From: Flaviramulus sp. BrNp1-15
GTDB taxonomy: Bacteria; Bacteroidota; Bacteroidia; Flavobacteriales; Flavobacteriaceae
Direction of reading: 5' to 3'
Assembly (NCBI RefSeq): GCF_022259695.1
Contig: NZ_CP092099.1
Location: 2,998,001-3,062,000 of the forward strand
DNA length: 64,000 bases
The notes under the pieces were generated by a model. The model searched no databases, was not told where the DNA came from, and worked only from the letters and a program-made list of their open reading frames with translations. Both the position numbers and the translations under genes were made by a program. The first letter of the stretch is position 1. Each line of letters begins with the position of its first letter. Below, piece by piece: positions 53,820 through 63,123 of this stretch.

Positions 53820-55784
53820 ATGGCAAACGAAAAGAAAAATATAAAAGACAAAAAACCTAAATTTAGTCCTTACTGGATTTATGGTATACTTATAGCATTA
53901 TTTCTAGGCTTTCAATTATTTAGCAATGGAAGTTATGAAAATGGTAATGGAACTACACCTGCTGAATTCTTTAGATTCTTAGAAGATGGTGATGTAGAAA
54001 AAGTTGAGATTGTAAAAAACACAAGAGTAGCAAAGGTTTATTTAACTAAAGATGCTGAGTCTAAAGAGATTCATAAAAACTCTAAACCTCAAACATTTAT
54101 TCCTTCTGCAACCAAATTACCAAACTATAAATTTGAATTTGGAGATCTTCAAAACTTTGAAAATCGTTTAAACGAAACCACTAAAGATCTTAGCGTAAAA
54201 CCAACGGTAAAATTTGATACAGAAACAAACGACTGGGGTAATTTATTAATGGGAATCCTTCCTTTTATCTTACTAATTGGAGTTTGGATTTTTATTATGC
54301 GACGTATGTCTGGTGGTGCTGGCGGAGGTGCTGGTGGACAAATTTTTAACATTGGTAAATCTAAGGCTAAGCTTTTTGATCAGAATACTGAGGTTAAAAC
54401 AAGTTTTAAAGATGTCGCTGGATTAGAAGGAGCAAAAGAGGAAGTTCAGGAAATTGTAGATTTTCTTAAGTTTCCAGAAAAATATACAACACTTGGTGGG
54501 AAAATTCCTAAAGGAGCTTTATTAGTAGGACCTCCAGGAACAGGTAAAACCTTATTAGCAAAAGCGGTTGCTGGTGAAGCTAAAGTACCTTTCTTCTCAT
54601 TATCAGGTTCAGATTTCGTTGAAATGTTTGTAGGTGTAGGTGCGTCTCGTGTTAGAGATTTATTTAAACAAGCTAAAGAAAAATCGCCTTCAATTATTTT
54701 TATTGATGAGATTGATGCTATTGGTCGTGCCAGAGGAAAAAATGCTATGTCTGGAAGTAATGATGAGCGTGAAAATACGCTTAACCAATTACTAACAGAA
54801 ATGGATGGTTTTGGTACAAATACTAACGTTATTGTTTTAGCTGCAACCAATAGAGCAGATATATTAGATAAAGCCTTAATGCGTGCTGGACGTTTTGATA
54901 GACAAATCTATGTTGATTTACCTGATGTTCGTGAGCGTAAAGAAATTTTTGAGGTACATTTAAGACCGCTTAAAAAAGCAAAAGATTTAGATTTAGATTT
55001 CCTATCTAAACAAACTCCAGGATTCTCTGGTGCAGATATCGCTAATGTTTGTAACGAAGCGGCATTAATAGCTGCCAGAAATGGTAAAAAGGCTGTTGAC
55101 AAACAAGATTTTCTTGATGCTGTAGATAGAATTATTGGTGGTTTAGAAAAGAAAAATAAAATTATTACACCAAGCGAGAAAAAAGCTGTGGCTTACCACG
55201 AAGCTGGTCATGCAACAGTAAGCTGGATGTTAGAACACGCTGCTCCTTTAGTAAAAGTAACTATTGTTCCTCGAGGGCGCTCGTTAGGTGCTGCATGGTA
55301 TTTACCAGAAGAACGTTTAATTGTACGTCCAGAACAAATGCTAGACGAAATGTGTGCTGCTCTTGGTGGTCGTGCTGCAGAAAAAGTGATATTTGATAAA
55401 ATATCAACTGGAGCTCTTAGTGATTTAGAAAAAGTAACAAAACAAGCCAGAGCTATGGTTACTGTTTACGGGCTTAGCGATAAAATTGGAAATTTAACTT
55501 ATTACGATTCTTCAGGACAGAGCGAATATGGTTTTACTAAACCATACAGTGAACAAACTGCTGAACTAATTGATAAAGAAATTTCAGATATCATTGAGAA
55601 ACAATACCAGCGTGCTGTTAAATTACTTGAAGAAAATAAAGATAAATTAACCCAGCTTGCTGAAGTACTTCTAGAAAAGGAAGTGATTTTTAAAGATAAT
55701 CTGGAAAAAATATTTGGCAAACGCGCTTTTGAAAAAGAAGAGGCAGAAACTCCAAAAGAAGAAACTAAAAACGCAGAAGAATAG
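53820..55784 (+). CDS. ftsH: ATP-dependent zinc metalloprotease FtsH
   Basis: A 654-aa membrane-anchored AAA+ protease. Two membrane helices (about 16-31 and 140-158) flank a periplasmic domain; then come Walker [13 protein letters not shown], Walker [12 protein letters not shown], the second region of homology and the zinc site [12 protein letters not shown]. It degrades misfolded membrane proteins and some regulators. It is co-transcribed with rsfS and followed by a terminator. Confidence 0.97.
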   Translation: MANEKKNIKDKKPKFSPYWIYGILIALFLGFQLFSNGSYENGNGTTPAEFFRFLEDGDVEKVEIVKNTRVAKVYLTKDAESKEIHKNSKPQTFIPSATKLPNYKFEFGDLQNFENRLNETTKDLSVKPTVKFDTETNDWGNLLMGILPFILLIGVWIFIMRRMSGGAGGGAGGQIFNIGKSKAKLFDQNTEVKTSFKDVAGLEGAKEEVQEIVDFLKFPEKYTTLGGKIPKGALLVGPPGTGKTLLAKAVAGEAKVPFFSLSGSDFVEMFVGVGASRVRDLFKQAKEKSPSIIFIDEIDAIGRARGKNAMSGSNDERENTLNQLLTEMDGFGTNTNVIVLAATNRADILDKALMRAGRFDRQIYVDLPDVRERKEIFEVHLRPLKKAKDLDLDFLSKQTPGFSGADIANVCNEAALIAARNGKKAVDKQDFLDAVDRIIGGLEKKNKIITPSEKKAVAYHEAGHATVSWMLEHAAPLVKVTIVPRGRSLGAAWYLPEERLIVRPEQMLDEMCAALGGRAAEKVIFDKISTGALSDLEKVTKQARAMVTVYGLSDKIGNLTYYDSSGQSEYGFTKPYSEQTAELIDKEISDIIEKQYQRAVKLLEENKDKLTQLAEVLLEKEVIFKDNLEKIFGKRAFEKEEAETPKEETKNAEE

Positions 55785-55816
55785 TCTTTAATCGATATAT
55801 TTTGATAAGCATTAGT

Positions 55817-55856
55817 AAAAATCTTAAATTAATCGTAAGGTTAATTTAAGATTTTT
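55817..55856 (+). terminator. terminator after ftsH
   Basis: A perfect 16-bp, AT-rich stem (55817-55832 with 55841-55856) with an 8-nt loop, ending in a T-run. It separates rsfS-ftsH from the lipid genes. Confidence 0.75.
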
Positions 55857-55906
55857 TATATTTGGTGAACCTTCAAAAAAGAACACTGTTAATAGCAATA
55901 TACTAA

Positions 55907-56515
55907 ATGAGTCTTTTTAGAAAAATTTTTGGTTCTAAATCTGAGCGCTTAGGTGAAGAATTAAAATCTGATGATAGGGGCAAATACATGCCAGAAATAA
56001 AACTACCTATAGATGAAAGGTTTACTATAAACTTTAAAGCTAATGGTGGAAAGTTCTTGTATTGTGAAAACTTAAATGAAATTTATCAAAATTTAGATCA
56101 TATTATTGCCGAAAATAGTTGGGAAGAAAAAAAGACTTTATTACTTGATGAAAACTTAGAGGATAAGTTTAAAGATTCTAACTTAAAACCAACAAGAAAA
56201 ATTAGCGAATCTACTTTTTTCTTAACCACTTGCGAAAACTTAATTGCCAACGATGGATCTTTACTAATTTCATCCAAACAAATTTTTGAAAAAAAACTCC
56301 CTGAATTGCCAGTAAACTTTATAGTTTTTGCAACAACTAGCCAGATAGTTGAAAATATTGGTGAAGGCTTACGAGGTATAAAATCTAAAAACAGACAAAA
56401 AATACCTACTAATATTACAACAATTAAGCATTTTAAATCTGGAGATGAAAAAGATTTTCTAAGTTATGGTAGCAGTGCCAAAAATCTATACTTACTACTT
56501 CTAGAAGATTTATAG
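55907..56515 (+). CDS. LUD-domain protein (LutC-like)
   Basis: A 202-aa protein with the LUD fold pattern: FFLTTCENLIANDGSLLISS and LPVNFIVFATTSQIVENIGE. In LutABC the LUD domain takes part in lactate oxidation; here there are no lutA or lutB neighbours. It lies between ftsH and cdsA, 1 bp before cdsA, which makes a role in lactate use doubtful. Confidence 0.78.
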   Translation: MSLFRKIFGSKSERLGEELKSDDRGKYMPEIKLPIDERFTINFKANGGKFLYCENLNEIYQNLDHIIAENSWEEKKTLLLDENLEDKFKDSNLKPTRKISESTFFLTTCENLIANDGSLLISSKQIFEKKLPELPVNFIVFATTSQIVENIGEGLRGIKSKNRQKIPTNITTIKHFKSGDEKDFLSYGSSAKNLYLLLLEDL

Positions 56516-56516
56516 A

Positions 56517-57338
56517 ATGAAAGAAATTCTTGTTAGATCACTCTCTGGGTTACTCTACGTAACATTATTAATTGTTTGCTTATATTTTGAGCATTTATTA
56601 ATTGCCCTTTTTTTAATTTTTGGTTTGATTTGCATGGGTGAATTCATGAAGCTTATTCAACTTAAAAGCAAAATTCCATATTTTATTCTCATAGTTTTAT
56701 ATGGTGTTTTTGGTTACTGGCAAACCGTTTTAAATACAGACACTGGTTTAAATGAAGCGACTCAAATATTAATGGTACTTGCCATTTTTGTAGAATTGTT
56801 TTTAATTAAAGATTTATTTTCAGAAAAAACCATTCCGCTTTTTGCAAGCAAACGATTTATACTTACAACATTTTATTTATCAAGTTCATTTGTGTTTTTA
56901 ATTTTAATCGCAAATTATCACGATAATTATAACCCAAATATTTTATTGGGAGCTTTCATCCTTGTTTGGGTAAATGATTCATTTGCTTATTTAGTTGGAA
57001 AAAACTTTGGCAAACAAAAGCTTTTCGAAAAAATATCTCCTAAAAAAACAGTAGAAGGCTTTCTTGGTGGTTTATTTTTTTCCTGTATTGCCAGCTATTT
57101 TATTGCTACCTTTACAAACACATTAAATTTTACAAGCTGGTTAATTTTAAGTATCATAATTAGTGTTTTTGGAACTTTGGGAGATTTAATAGAATCTAAG
57201 TTTAAAAGACAAGCAAAAGTTAAAGATAGTGGTGTAATAATGCCTGGTCATGGTGGTCTACTCGATAGATTAGATAGTATTATTTTTGCTGCACCTTTTA
57301 TATATTTATTTTTAAGAATTTTAAATTATGTTTCATAA
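56517..57338 (+). CDS. cdsA: phosphatidate cytidylyltransferase
   Basis: A 273-aa inner-membrane enzyme with about eight helices that makes CDP-diacylglycerol from phosphatidate and CTP. The family signature is the conserved VKDSGVIMPGHGGLLDRLDS near residue 240, and ISPKKTVEGFLGG precedes it. It overlaps psd by 11 nt. Confidence 0.95.
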   Translation: MKEILVRSLSGLLYVTLLIVCLYFEHLLIALFLIFGLICMGEFMKLIQLKSKIPYFILIVLYGVFGYWQTVLNTDTGLNEATQILMVLAIFVELFLIKDLFSEKTIPLFASKRFILTTFYLSSSFVFLILIANYHDNYNPNILLGAFILVWVNDSFAYLVGKNFGKQKLFEKISPKKTVEGFLGGLFFSCIASYFIATFTNTLNFTSWLILSIIISVFGTLGDLIESKFKRQAKVKDSGVIMPGHGGLLDRLDSIIFAAPFIYLFLRILNYVS

Positions 57339-57984
57339 AGAAGGACATAAAATCATATTTATAACATTTGTAATTGTTGTTGCTAGTTTTTTTTTAGTAG
57401 ATAGTTTCATTGATACCCAATGGTTAAGAACTATCATAATGATTCTTTTATTAGGGTTTTTAATATTGATTCTTCAATTTTTTAGAAATCCAAAACGAAA
57501 AACCAATTTAAACAACAAACAAGTTATATCACCCGTCGATGGTAAAGTTGTAGTTATTGAAGAGGTTTTCGAAAAAGAATATTTTAAAGACAAACGTTTA
57601 CAGGTAAGTGTATTTATGTCTCCAATAAATGTACATGTAACACGTTATCCTATTGGTGGTAATGTTATATTTAGCAAATACCATCCTGGAAAATACTTAG
57701 TGGCGTGGCACCCTAAAGCTAGTGAAGAAAACGAGCGTACTACAGTAGTTGTAGAAAACGAAACTTATGGTAAAGTACTTCACCGACAAATTGCAGGGGC
57801 GCTAGCAAAGCGTATTGTAAATTACGCAAAAGTTAATGACAAAGCTGTTCAAGGAGGAGAATCTGGATTTATAAAATTTGGTTCTAGAGTAGATTTATTT
57901 TTACCTTTAGATACAAAGATAAAAGTTCAACTTAATCAAAAAGTTCGTGGTGGAGAAAGTATTATTGCAGAGCTTAATGAGTAG
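57328..57984 (+). CDS. psd: phosphatidylserine decarboxylase
   Basis: A 218-aa protein of the short PSD form. Two N-terminal helices are followed by the catalytic domain with SPVDGKVVVIEE and MSPINVHVTRYP. GFIKFGSRVDLFLPL contains the Gly-Ser at which self-cleavage forms the pyruvoyl cofactor. It makes phosphatidylethanolamine. It overlaps both cdsA and the ACBP gene, indicating a tight operon. Confidence 0.94.
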   Translation: MFHKEGHKIIFITFVIVVASFFLVDSFIDTQWLRTIIMILLLGFLILILQFFRNPKRKTNLNNKQVISPVDGKVVVIEEVFEKEYFKDKRLQVSVFMSPINVHVTRYPIGGNVIFSKYHPGKYLVAWHPKASEENERTTVVVENETYGKVLHRQIAGALAKRIVNYAKVNDKAVQGGESGFIKFGSRVDLFLPLDTKIKVQLNQKVRGGESIIAELNE

Positions 57985-58243
57985 TGAAGAGTTAGACATA
58001 GAATTTCAAGATGCTGTAAATCGTGTAAATGCACACACTGATCCTTTTCCTGCAGACACATTATTAAAACTATACGCTTATTATAAAAAAGCTACTAATG
58101 ATTATAGTAGACCAAGTAGTAAGAAAGCTATAATTAATGCTTTTAAAACCAATGCTTTATTTCAAGTTGAAAATATAACTGAAGATGAAGCTAAACGCGT
58201 TTATATAGATTTAGTAAACAATTACTTCTTATATAGAAAATAA
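57977..58243 (+). CDS. acyl-CoA-binding protein
   Basis: An 88-aa protein with the ACBP four-helix pattern: DIEFQDAVNRVNA, TLLKLYAYYKKATNDYSRPS and a C-terminal segment. I start at MSSEELDIEF (57977), which overlaps the psd stop by 8 nt. A longer form starting at 57947 would read through the end of psd and is unlike the family. It may shuttle acyl-CoA between lipid synthesis and beta-oxidation. Confidence 0.85.
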   Translation: MSSEELDIEFQDAVNRVNAHTDPFPADTLLKLYAYYKKATNDYSRPSSKKAIINAFKTNALFQVENITEDEAKRVYIDLVNNYFLYRK

Positions 58244-58295
58244 TTCATTCCGTTAGTTTTCTTCTAACATTGAATCATTTATATGTTAAATCAAT

Positions 58296-58931
58296 TTGAA
58301 AATCACCTCAACTAACATAGCTAAACCCACCACTATAATTTGGAACCAACAAGAAGTGGTAACAGGTATATATAAAACGCCAACCACTAATCCCATTTAT
58401 TTAGGAAAAGATATTGTTAAAGACGACGAGGTAACAGACAGAAAACATCATGGTGGTGAATTTAAAGCTTGTTATCTGTTTTCTGAAAAGCATTATGCTT
58501 ATTGGAAAAAACTTTACCCAAAATTAGATTGGAATTGGGGCATGTTTGGTGAAAATCTTACGGTTTCAGATTTAGATGAAACTCAAATACAAATAGGGAA
58601 TATCTATAAAATTGGAAAAGCTTTAGTACAAGTAACGCAACCTAGAGAGCCTTGTTTTAAATTTGGAATTAAATTTGGCTCTCAACAAGTTTTAAAACAA
58701 TTTATTGAGCATGGTTTTCCTGGAACTTATGTAAGAGTTTTAGAAGAAGGCTTGGTTAAAACTGGTGATACTTTCAATTTAATTAAAGAAGCCAAAAACA
58801 GTTTAACTATTCATCAGTTTTTTAACTTACTATTTTCAAAAGAAAAAAATCAAGAACATTTAAAAACTGCTATGCATATTGATGCAATACCACAAAGAAA
58901 AAGAGACAAACTGAAAGCATTTATAAATTAG
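58296..58931 (+). CDS. MOSC-domain protein, YiiM-like
   Basis: A 211-aa protein with the MOSC pattern: DRKHHGGEFKACYLFSEKHY, GMFGENLTVSDLDE and the key cysteine in QPREPCFKF. YiiM proteins detoxify N-hydroxylated bases with a molybdenum cofactor. The start codon is TTG at 58296; a stop codon lies three codons upstream, and the only nearby ATG (58283) is out of frame. It begins KITSTNIAKPTTIIWN, as expected. Confidence 0.88.
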   Translation: MKITSTNIAKPTTIIWNQQEVVTGIYKTPTTNPIYLGKDIVKDDEVTDRKHHGGEFKACYLFSEKHYAYWKKLYPKLDWNWGMFGENLTVSDLDETQIQIGNIYKIGKALVQVTQPREPCFKFGIKFGSQQVLKQFIEHGFPGTYVRVLEEGLVKTGDTFNLIKEAKNSLTIHQFFNLLFSKEKNQEHLKTAMHIDAIPQRKRDKLKAFIN

Positions 58932-58950
58932 GTTTGCTCTAGGTTTGTTA

Positions 58951-58958
58951 TATCTTTG
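58951..58958 (+). promoter_or_regulatory. -7 box of the DEAD-box helicase gene
   Basis: TATCTTTG matches TAnnTTTG fully, 16 bp before the ATG at 58975. Its position inside a possible longer reading frame supports the later start. Confidence 0.5.
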
Positions 58959-58974
58959 CAGCAAATTCATCTTC

Positions 58975-60216
58975 ATGTCATTTAAAGACTTAAAATTAAA
59001 TAAGCCTATTTTAAGAGCAGTTGCCGAAGCGGGTTATGATAACCCTACATTAGTTCAAGAGAAAACCATTCCTTTGGTTTTAGATAAAAGAGATGTTATT
59101 GTTTCTGCACAAACCGGCACTGGTAAAACAGCAGCATTTGCACTTCCTATTTTGCAATTGTTATTTGATTACCAAGATGCACCAAAAAAAGGAAAAAAAA
59201 TTAAAGCCTTAATTGTTAGTCCAACTAGAGAGCTTGCTGTCCAAATTCAAGAAAATTTTAAAACGTATAGCACATATACTAACTTACGCTCAACAGTGAT
59301 TTATGGTGGCACATCAATTGAGCCTCAAAAAGATATTATAAATAAAGGTGTAGATATCTTAATTGCAACCCCTGGACGTTTACTGGATTTACATAAACAA
59401 GATATTGTTAACCTAGACTATGTTGAAACTCTGGTTTTAGATGAAGCCGATTTAATGCTGGATATGGGTTTTATTGATGATGTAAAGAAAATAGAACGTC
59501 TTTGTACTAAGGAAAAACAGATATTATTATTTTCAGCTACTATTCCTTACAAAGTTGAACAGCTTGCAAATTCAATTTTAAATAATCCTGAACGCATTGA
59601 AGTTTCTGCAAATTCTTCAACTTCTAAAAACATCAACCAAATTCTTTATTACGTACCTAAACGTAATAAAATAGAGTTGTGTTTACACCTGTTAAGAAAT
59701 ACAATTAAAGGTAGCATTTTAATTTTTAGGCGTACCAAATTTGGTGTGGATAAGTTAGAACAAACACTTATAAAAAATGGGTATAAAGTAGAAAGTATTC
59801 ATGGTGATAAAACTCAAAATTTAAGACAAGAAGCTCTAAATAAATTTAAGAATGGCTATGTAAATATTTTAATTGCTACCGATGTTGCTGCGCGTGGTAT
59901 TGATATAAATGAGTTAGATGCAGTCATTAATTTTGATTTACCTAATGTACCCGAAACTTATGTACATAGAATTGGTAGAACAGCTAGAGCTGGAAAAACG
60001 GGTACAGCATATTCGTTATGTTCTGCAGATGAAAAAACATATATTAAAAGCATTCAGCAATTAATAAACATACAAATTCCTATTGAAGAAAACCATCCTT
60101 ACCCTTTAGACCCTAAAGCAAAACCTATTGTTCATAAATCAAAAAAACAAGGAAGCAAACATAAAAAAGGCAGAAAAAGTGTAGCTTCAAAAAAGAAAAA
60201 GAAACGCTGGTATTAA
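58975..60216 (+). CDS. DEAD-box RNA helicase
   Basis: A 413-aa helicase with all core motifs: Q motif before AQTGTGKTAAFALPIL (Walker A), PTRELAVQIQ, TPGRLLDL, the DEAD box as LDEADLMLDMGF, SAT in LFSATIPY, and HRIGRTARAGKTG. The C-terminal tail (about 35 residues) is very lysine-rich and should bind RNA. It fits the RhlE-like group that helps ribosome assembly or mRNA turnover in the cold. Start chosen at MSFKDLKLN (58975). Confidence 0.94.
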   Translation: MSFKDLKLNKPILRAVAEAGYDNPTLVQEKTIPLVLDKRDVIVSAQTGTGKTAAFALPILQLLFDYQDAPKKGKKIKALIVSPTRELAVQIQENFKTYSTYTNLRSTVIYGGTSIEPQKDIINKGVDILIATPGRLLDLHKQDIVNLDYVETLVLDEADLMLDMGFIDDVKKIERLCTKEKQILLFSATIPYKVEQLANSILNNPERIEVSANSSTSKNINQILYYVPKRNKIELCLHLLRNTIKGSILIFRRTKFGVDKLEQTLIKNGYKVESIHGDKTQNLRQEALNKFKNGYVNILIATDVAARGIDINELDAVINFDLPNVPETYVHRIGRTARAGKTGTAYSLCSADEKTYIKSIQQLINIQIPIEENHPYPLDPKAKPIVHKSKKQGSKHKKGRKSVASKKKKKRWY

Positions 60217-60276
60217 ACAATTTACTTGAAATTTTGTTAAGTAATTTCTATCTTTCTAAAACAAAAACCAGCAAAG

Positions 60277-61602
60277 ATGAATAACGACTATACAAATCCT
60301 GCTTTTAAAAAACTACTACAAAAGCTTCAGGAAGAGAGTTGGCAGTTAGAATTACTTATTTCTGGTTTTGCGATTTTTGGATTATTTAGTGCTTTTGAAC
60401 CCTTAAAAATAGCCGTAAAACAAGCAAAAAATAATGGTATTATACATGAAGGCATAATTGCTCAAATAGCTTTAATTGCATGTATTATTTTAATTTTCAA
60501 TCTTTTATTGCATGTTCTTCTGCGTGGTTTATGGATTGGTGCTTTGGGCTTACGTTATGTTTCTGGAGATATTGATTATGAAAAGTTAAATTATGGCGAG
60601 AAATTCACAAAATATTTAAAGAAAAAAGTTGGCTCTTTTGATAAGTATATCGCTACTCTTGAAAATTATTGCAGTATTATTTTTGCTATCTCATTTTTAC
60701 TCATTTTTTATGTGCTAGCTGTATCATTTACCATTTTATGTATAGCTCTTATTGCAGGATATATTATCAATAATGACAGTTTACCAGAATGGATTAAAAT
60801 AGTATTTGGAGCCACATCAATAGTTTTCATATTACTTGGGATGCTATTTACCTTTATTGATTTTGTTACCCAAGGTTTTTTAAAAAAGAAAAAATGGCTT
60901 TCTAAAATATACTTCCCGTTTTATTGGATTTTTAGTTTTATAACATTATCGTTTTTATACAGACCTATTGTATATAATTTTTTAGATAATAAATTTGGTA
61001 AACGCCTAAGCTTTTTATTGTTTCCTTTATTTTTAATATTATTTTTCAGTTTATCTTTAAACTATAACTTTTCTAATTATTTCAGTATAAGTAACAACTC
61101 TAATGAGTATATAGCTAATAATAACAATTACGAAGATTTAATAGATGAGAAATCTGGTTTTATAGATAATGCAGCAATACAATCTAAGGTTATAACTGAT
61201 AATTTTATTAAAGTGTTTGTAAAGTTTTCTGAGTCTGTAGAAAATCGCATATTTAATTATAACAAAGGATTAAAACCAGAAAAGGATATAAGAGGTCTAA
61301 CAACTGATATTACCTTTAACGAAGAGTTTATAGATTATATAAAAAGAGACAGTTTAAAACGAGAGTATATCAAAACATTTAATAAGATATATTATGTTAA
61401 AATTGACTCTCTAGTACAAAAAACTCAATTTATTGTAAGTAGAAGTAAAAAAGGTAATTTAGGTTTTGAAACCTATATTTCTTCTAAAAATTTATCTGAA
61501 GGAAAACACACCCTAGAAGTAAAACGGAAAGCTTTAAATAAAGAAAAAGATACTGTTTATTATAGTATTACTACAATTCCGTTCTGGTACTTTAAAGATT
61601 AA
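60277..61602 (+). CDS. unrecognised multi-span membrane protein
   Basis: A 441-aa protein I do not recognise. About six hydrophobic helices fall in residues 20-270, including LELLISGFAIFGLFSAF, IALIACIILIFNLLLHVLL, IFAISFLLIFYVLAVSF and LLFPLFLILFFSLSL. A soluble C-terminal domain of about 165 residues rich in Asn, Lys and Asp follows, probably outside the cytoplasm. No catalytic motif is visible. It ends overlapping by 4 nt the convergent small membrane gene of the sigma-factor module. Confidence 0.75.
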   Translation: MNNDYTNPAFKKLLQKLQEESWQLELLISGFAIFGLFSAFEPLKIAVKQAKNNGIIHEGIIAQIALIACIILIFNLLLHVLLRGLWIGALGLRYVSGDIDYEKLNYGEKFTKYLKKKVGSFDKYIATLENYCSIIFAISFLLIFYVLAVSFTILCIALIAGYIINNDSLPEWIKIVFGATSIVFILLGMLFTFIDFVTQGFLKKKKWLSKIYFPFYWIFSFITLSFLYRPIVYNFLDNKFGKRLSFLLFPLFLILFFSLSLNYNFSNYFSISNNSNEYIANNNNYEDLIDEKSGFIDNAAIQSKVITDNFIKVFVKFSESVENRIFNYNKGLKPEKDIRGLTTDITFNEEFIDYIKRDSLKREYIKTFNKIYYVKIDSLVQKTQFIVSRSKKGNLGFETYISSKNLSEGKHTLEVKRKALNKEKDTVYYSITTIPFWYFKD

Positions 61603-62015
61603 TACTCAAAACGCTTATTTAAATAGTTTTTAAGTAAAGGTATTTGTATAAAAATCATTAAACCAAAAAACACCATAGCATACATAAATGTTTTTGGTAT
61701 TCTTAAACTCGACAATGTGTTAGAAATACTATTATTTGATAAAACACTCATATCTATTTTACTCATCCAACCTGTAGATTCTGTTTGACTCCCAAAAAAT
61801 AAAGTATATAGAATTATAGCAGAAAAACCAATCAAAATTAAAATCCACGTTCTTTTAGAAATTAATGATTTATAAACCGTTATTTCATTTTCACTTAAAT
61901 TTTCAACATTAGACATTACCGCATCAGTGAAATTGAAAGACGGACTTTCAACACCACCTTTAGTGATAAGCTTTTTTGTTAAATCGTCTAAATGCTTATT
62001 TGTTTCCTCTTTCAT
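61599..62015 (-). CDS. small two-span membrane protein, candidate anti-sigma factor
   Basis: A 138-aa protein with a charged N-terminal cytoplasmic part of about 50 residues and two membrane helices (WILILIGFSAIILYTLFFG; FMYAMVFFGLMIFIQIPLL). Its start overlaps the end of the ECF sigma gene by 20 nt, the usual arrangement for an anti-sigma factor. It lacks the zinc-binding HxxxCxxC motif of ZAS anti-sigma proteins. The assignment rests on context. Confidence 0.6.
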   Translation of the reverse strand: MKEETNKHLDDLTKKLITKGGVESPSFNFTDAVMSNVENLSENEITVYKSLISKRTWILILIGFSAIILYTLFFGSQTESTGWMSKIDMSVLSNNSISNTLSSLRIPKTFMYAMVFFGLMIFIQIPLLKNYLNKRFEY

Positions 62016-62583
62016 AATACTCTATTAATTCCGGTTCTAATTTTTGTTTTAGAATAGTAGCCAGTTTTTTTCTACTTCTAAACAATTTCACTTTAACATT
62101 ATTAGGCTTTAATCCTACGGTTTCAGATATTTCATCTAATGATAATTCTTCAAAGTAATATAAAGTTAGTAAAAAACTATCTTCACCAGGTAATAAGGCA
62201 ATACAATCTTGTATAGCTTGTTCTTGTTCGGTTTGCTCTAATTTATCTAATGCATTATCAATAGTTTTTATTTCATGTTCTGTAAACTCATTAATAGCAA
62301 CATCATTTATATGCTTTTTATTCTTTTTAATTCTATCTAAACTAGTGTTGTATGCTATTTTATAAATCCATGTTGAAAATTTAGAATCGCCTTTAAATTT
62401 ACTTAATGATTTATATACTTTAATAAATGTGTCTTGTGCTACCTCTTCTGCTTCTTCCCTATTTTTCAATATTCGTAGCGTCAAAGTAAACACTAAGTCT
62501 TTATAACGATTAACTAATACTGAAAAAGCATTAGTATCGCCTTCAATTACTTGATTGATGAAATATTGATCGTTAGTGGTCAT
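61996..62583 (-). CDS. ECF-type RNA polymerase sigma factor
   Basis: A 195-aa sigma-70 family protein with region 2 (YKDLVFTLTLRILKNREEAE; FSTWIYKIAYNTSLDRIKK) and region 4 (LTLYYFEELSLDEISETVGL). It lacks regions 1 and 3, as in ECF sigma factors. The start MTTNDQYFINQVIEG is family-like. A promoter with TGTAAC-N17-CGTC lies directly upstream; its -10 element is only 11 bp from the ATG, so the leader would be very short. Confidence 0.92.
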   Translation of the reverse strand: MTTNDQYFINQVIEGDTNAFSVLVNRYKDLVFTLTLRILKNREEAEEVAQDTFIKVYKSLSKFKGDSKFSTWIYKIAYNTSLDRIKKNKKHINDVAINEFTEHEIKTIDNALDKLEQTEQEQAIQDCIALLPGEDSFLLTLYYFEELSLDEISETVGLKPNNVKVKLFRSRKKLATILKQKLEPELIEYYERGNK

Positions 62584-62594
62584 TTTTTAATTAA

Positions 62595-62621
62595 GACGAT
62601 TAATTGTTATAGTTGGTTACA
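62595..62621 (-). promoter_or_regulatory. ECF-type promoter of the sigma gene
   Basis: On the minus strand TGTAAC (62621-62616) and CGTC (62598-62595) are exactly 17 bp apart, matching the TGTAAC-N17-CGTC pattern known for Bacillus SigX/SigW-type ECF promoters. The identical pattern, also followed by C after TGTAAC, drives the divergent gene. Confidence 0.65.
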
Positions 62622-62652
62622 GCTAAACTGAAAAAATATTTTTTATTAAAAG

Positions 62653-62679
62653 TGTAACCAAAATCCAAAACGTATCGTC
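62653..62679 (+). promoter_or_regulatory. ECF-type promoter of the DUF6249 gene
   Basis: TGTAAC (62653-62658) and CGTC (62676-62679) are separated by 17 bp. The ATG of the downstream gene is 46 bp beyond CGTC. It is a mirror of the sigma gene promoter 32 bp away. Confidence 0.65.
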
Positions 62680-62724
62680 ATAAGCTATGAACACATTAAA
62701 ATAATCAATTAAAAACAAACAATT

Positions 62725-63063
62725 ATGGAAGAAATATTAATCCCGATCAGCTTTTTTCTGGCAGTCTTTGGAATCGTTTACCTTTACTTATCAACCAGAA
62801 ATAAAGAACGCTTAGCCCTTATTGAAAAAGGTGCCGATGCCAGTATTTTTAATCTTGGAAAACGAGCAGGCTCTTCATGGAAAGTTATTGTTTTAAATCT
62901 TGCTTTCTTACTAATGGGAATTGGCTTAGGAGTTTTTATAGCAAATTTACTTACAACCTATACTTCTCTTGATGAAGATGCTATTTATCCAGCACTTATT
63001 TTCCTAATGGCAGGTATTGGATTATATGTAGGTTTTACACAAACTAAAAAGCATGTAGATTAG
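62725..63063 (+). CDS. DUF6249-type small membrane protein
   Basis: A 112-aa protein with an N-terminal helix (PISFFLAVFGIVYLYLS), the segment RNKERLALIEKGADASIF, and two further helices. This layout fits the DUF6249 family, whose members often sit beside ECF sigma genes. It faces the sigma gene and has the same promoter type, so it is probably a target of that sigma factor. The molecular role is unknown. Confidence 0.75.
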   Translation: MEEILIPISFFLAVFGIVYLYLSTRNKERLALIEKGADASIFNLGKRAGSSWKVIVLNLAFLLMGIGLGVFIANLLTTYTSLDEDAIYPALIFLMAGIGLYVGFTQTKKHVD

Positions 63064-63092
63064 TAATTCTTATAATCCAAAATAACAAAATT

Positions 63093-63123
63093 AAGCAGTT
63101 TCTTTAAGAAGCTGCTTTTTTAT
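63093..63123. terminator. bidirectional terminator between the DUF6249 gene and ddpX-like gene
   Basis: A 12-bp inverted repeat with one wobble (63093-63104 with 63106-63117), AAGCAGTTTCTT/AAGAAGCTGCTT, followed by a T-run. It lies between convergent genes and overlaps the stop codon of the dipeptidase gene. Confidence 0.75.

Noticed and set aside
57947-57976. Longer acyl-CoA-binding protein beginning inside psd
   Set aside because: It would overlap psd by 38 nt and add residues not found in the family; the ATG at 57977 gives a normal ACBP N-terminus.
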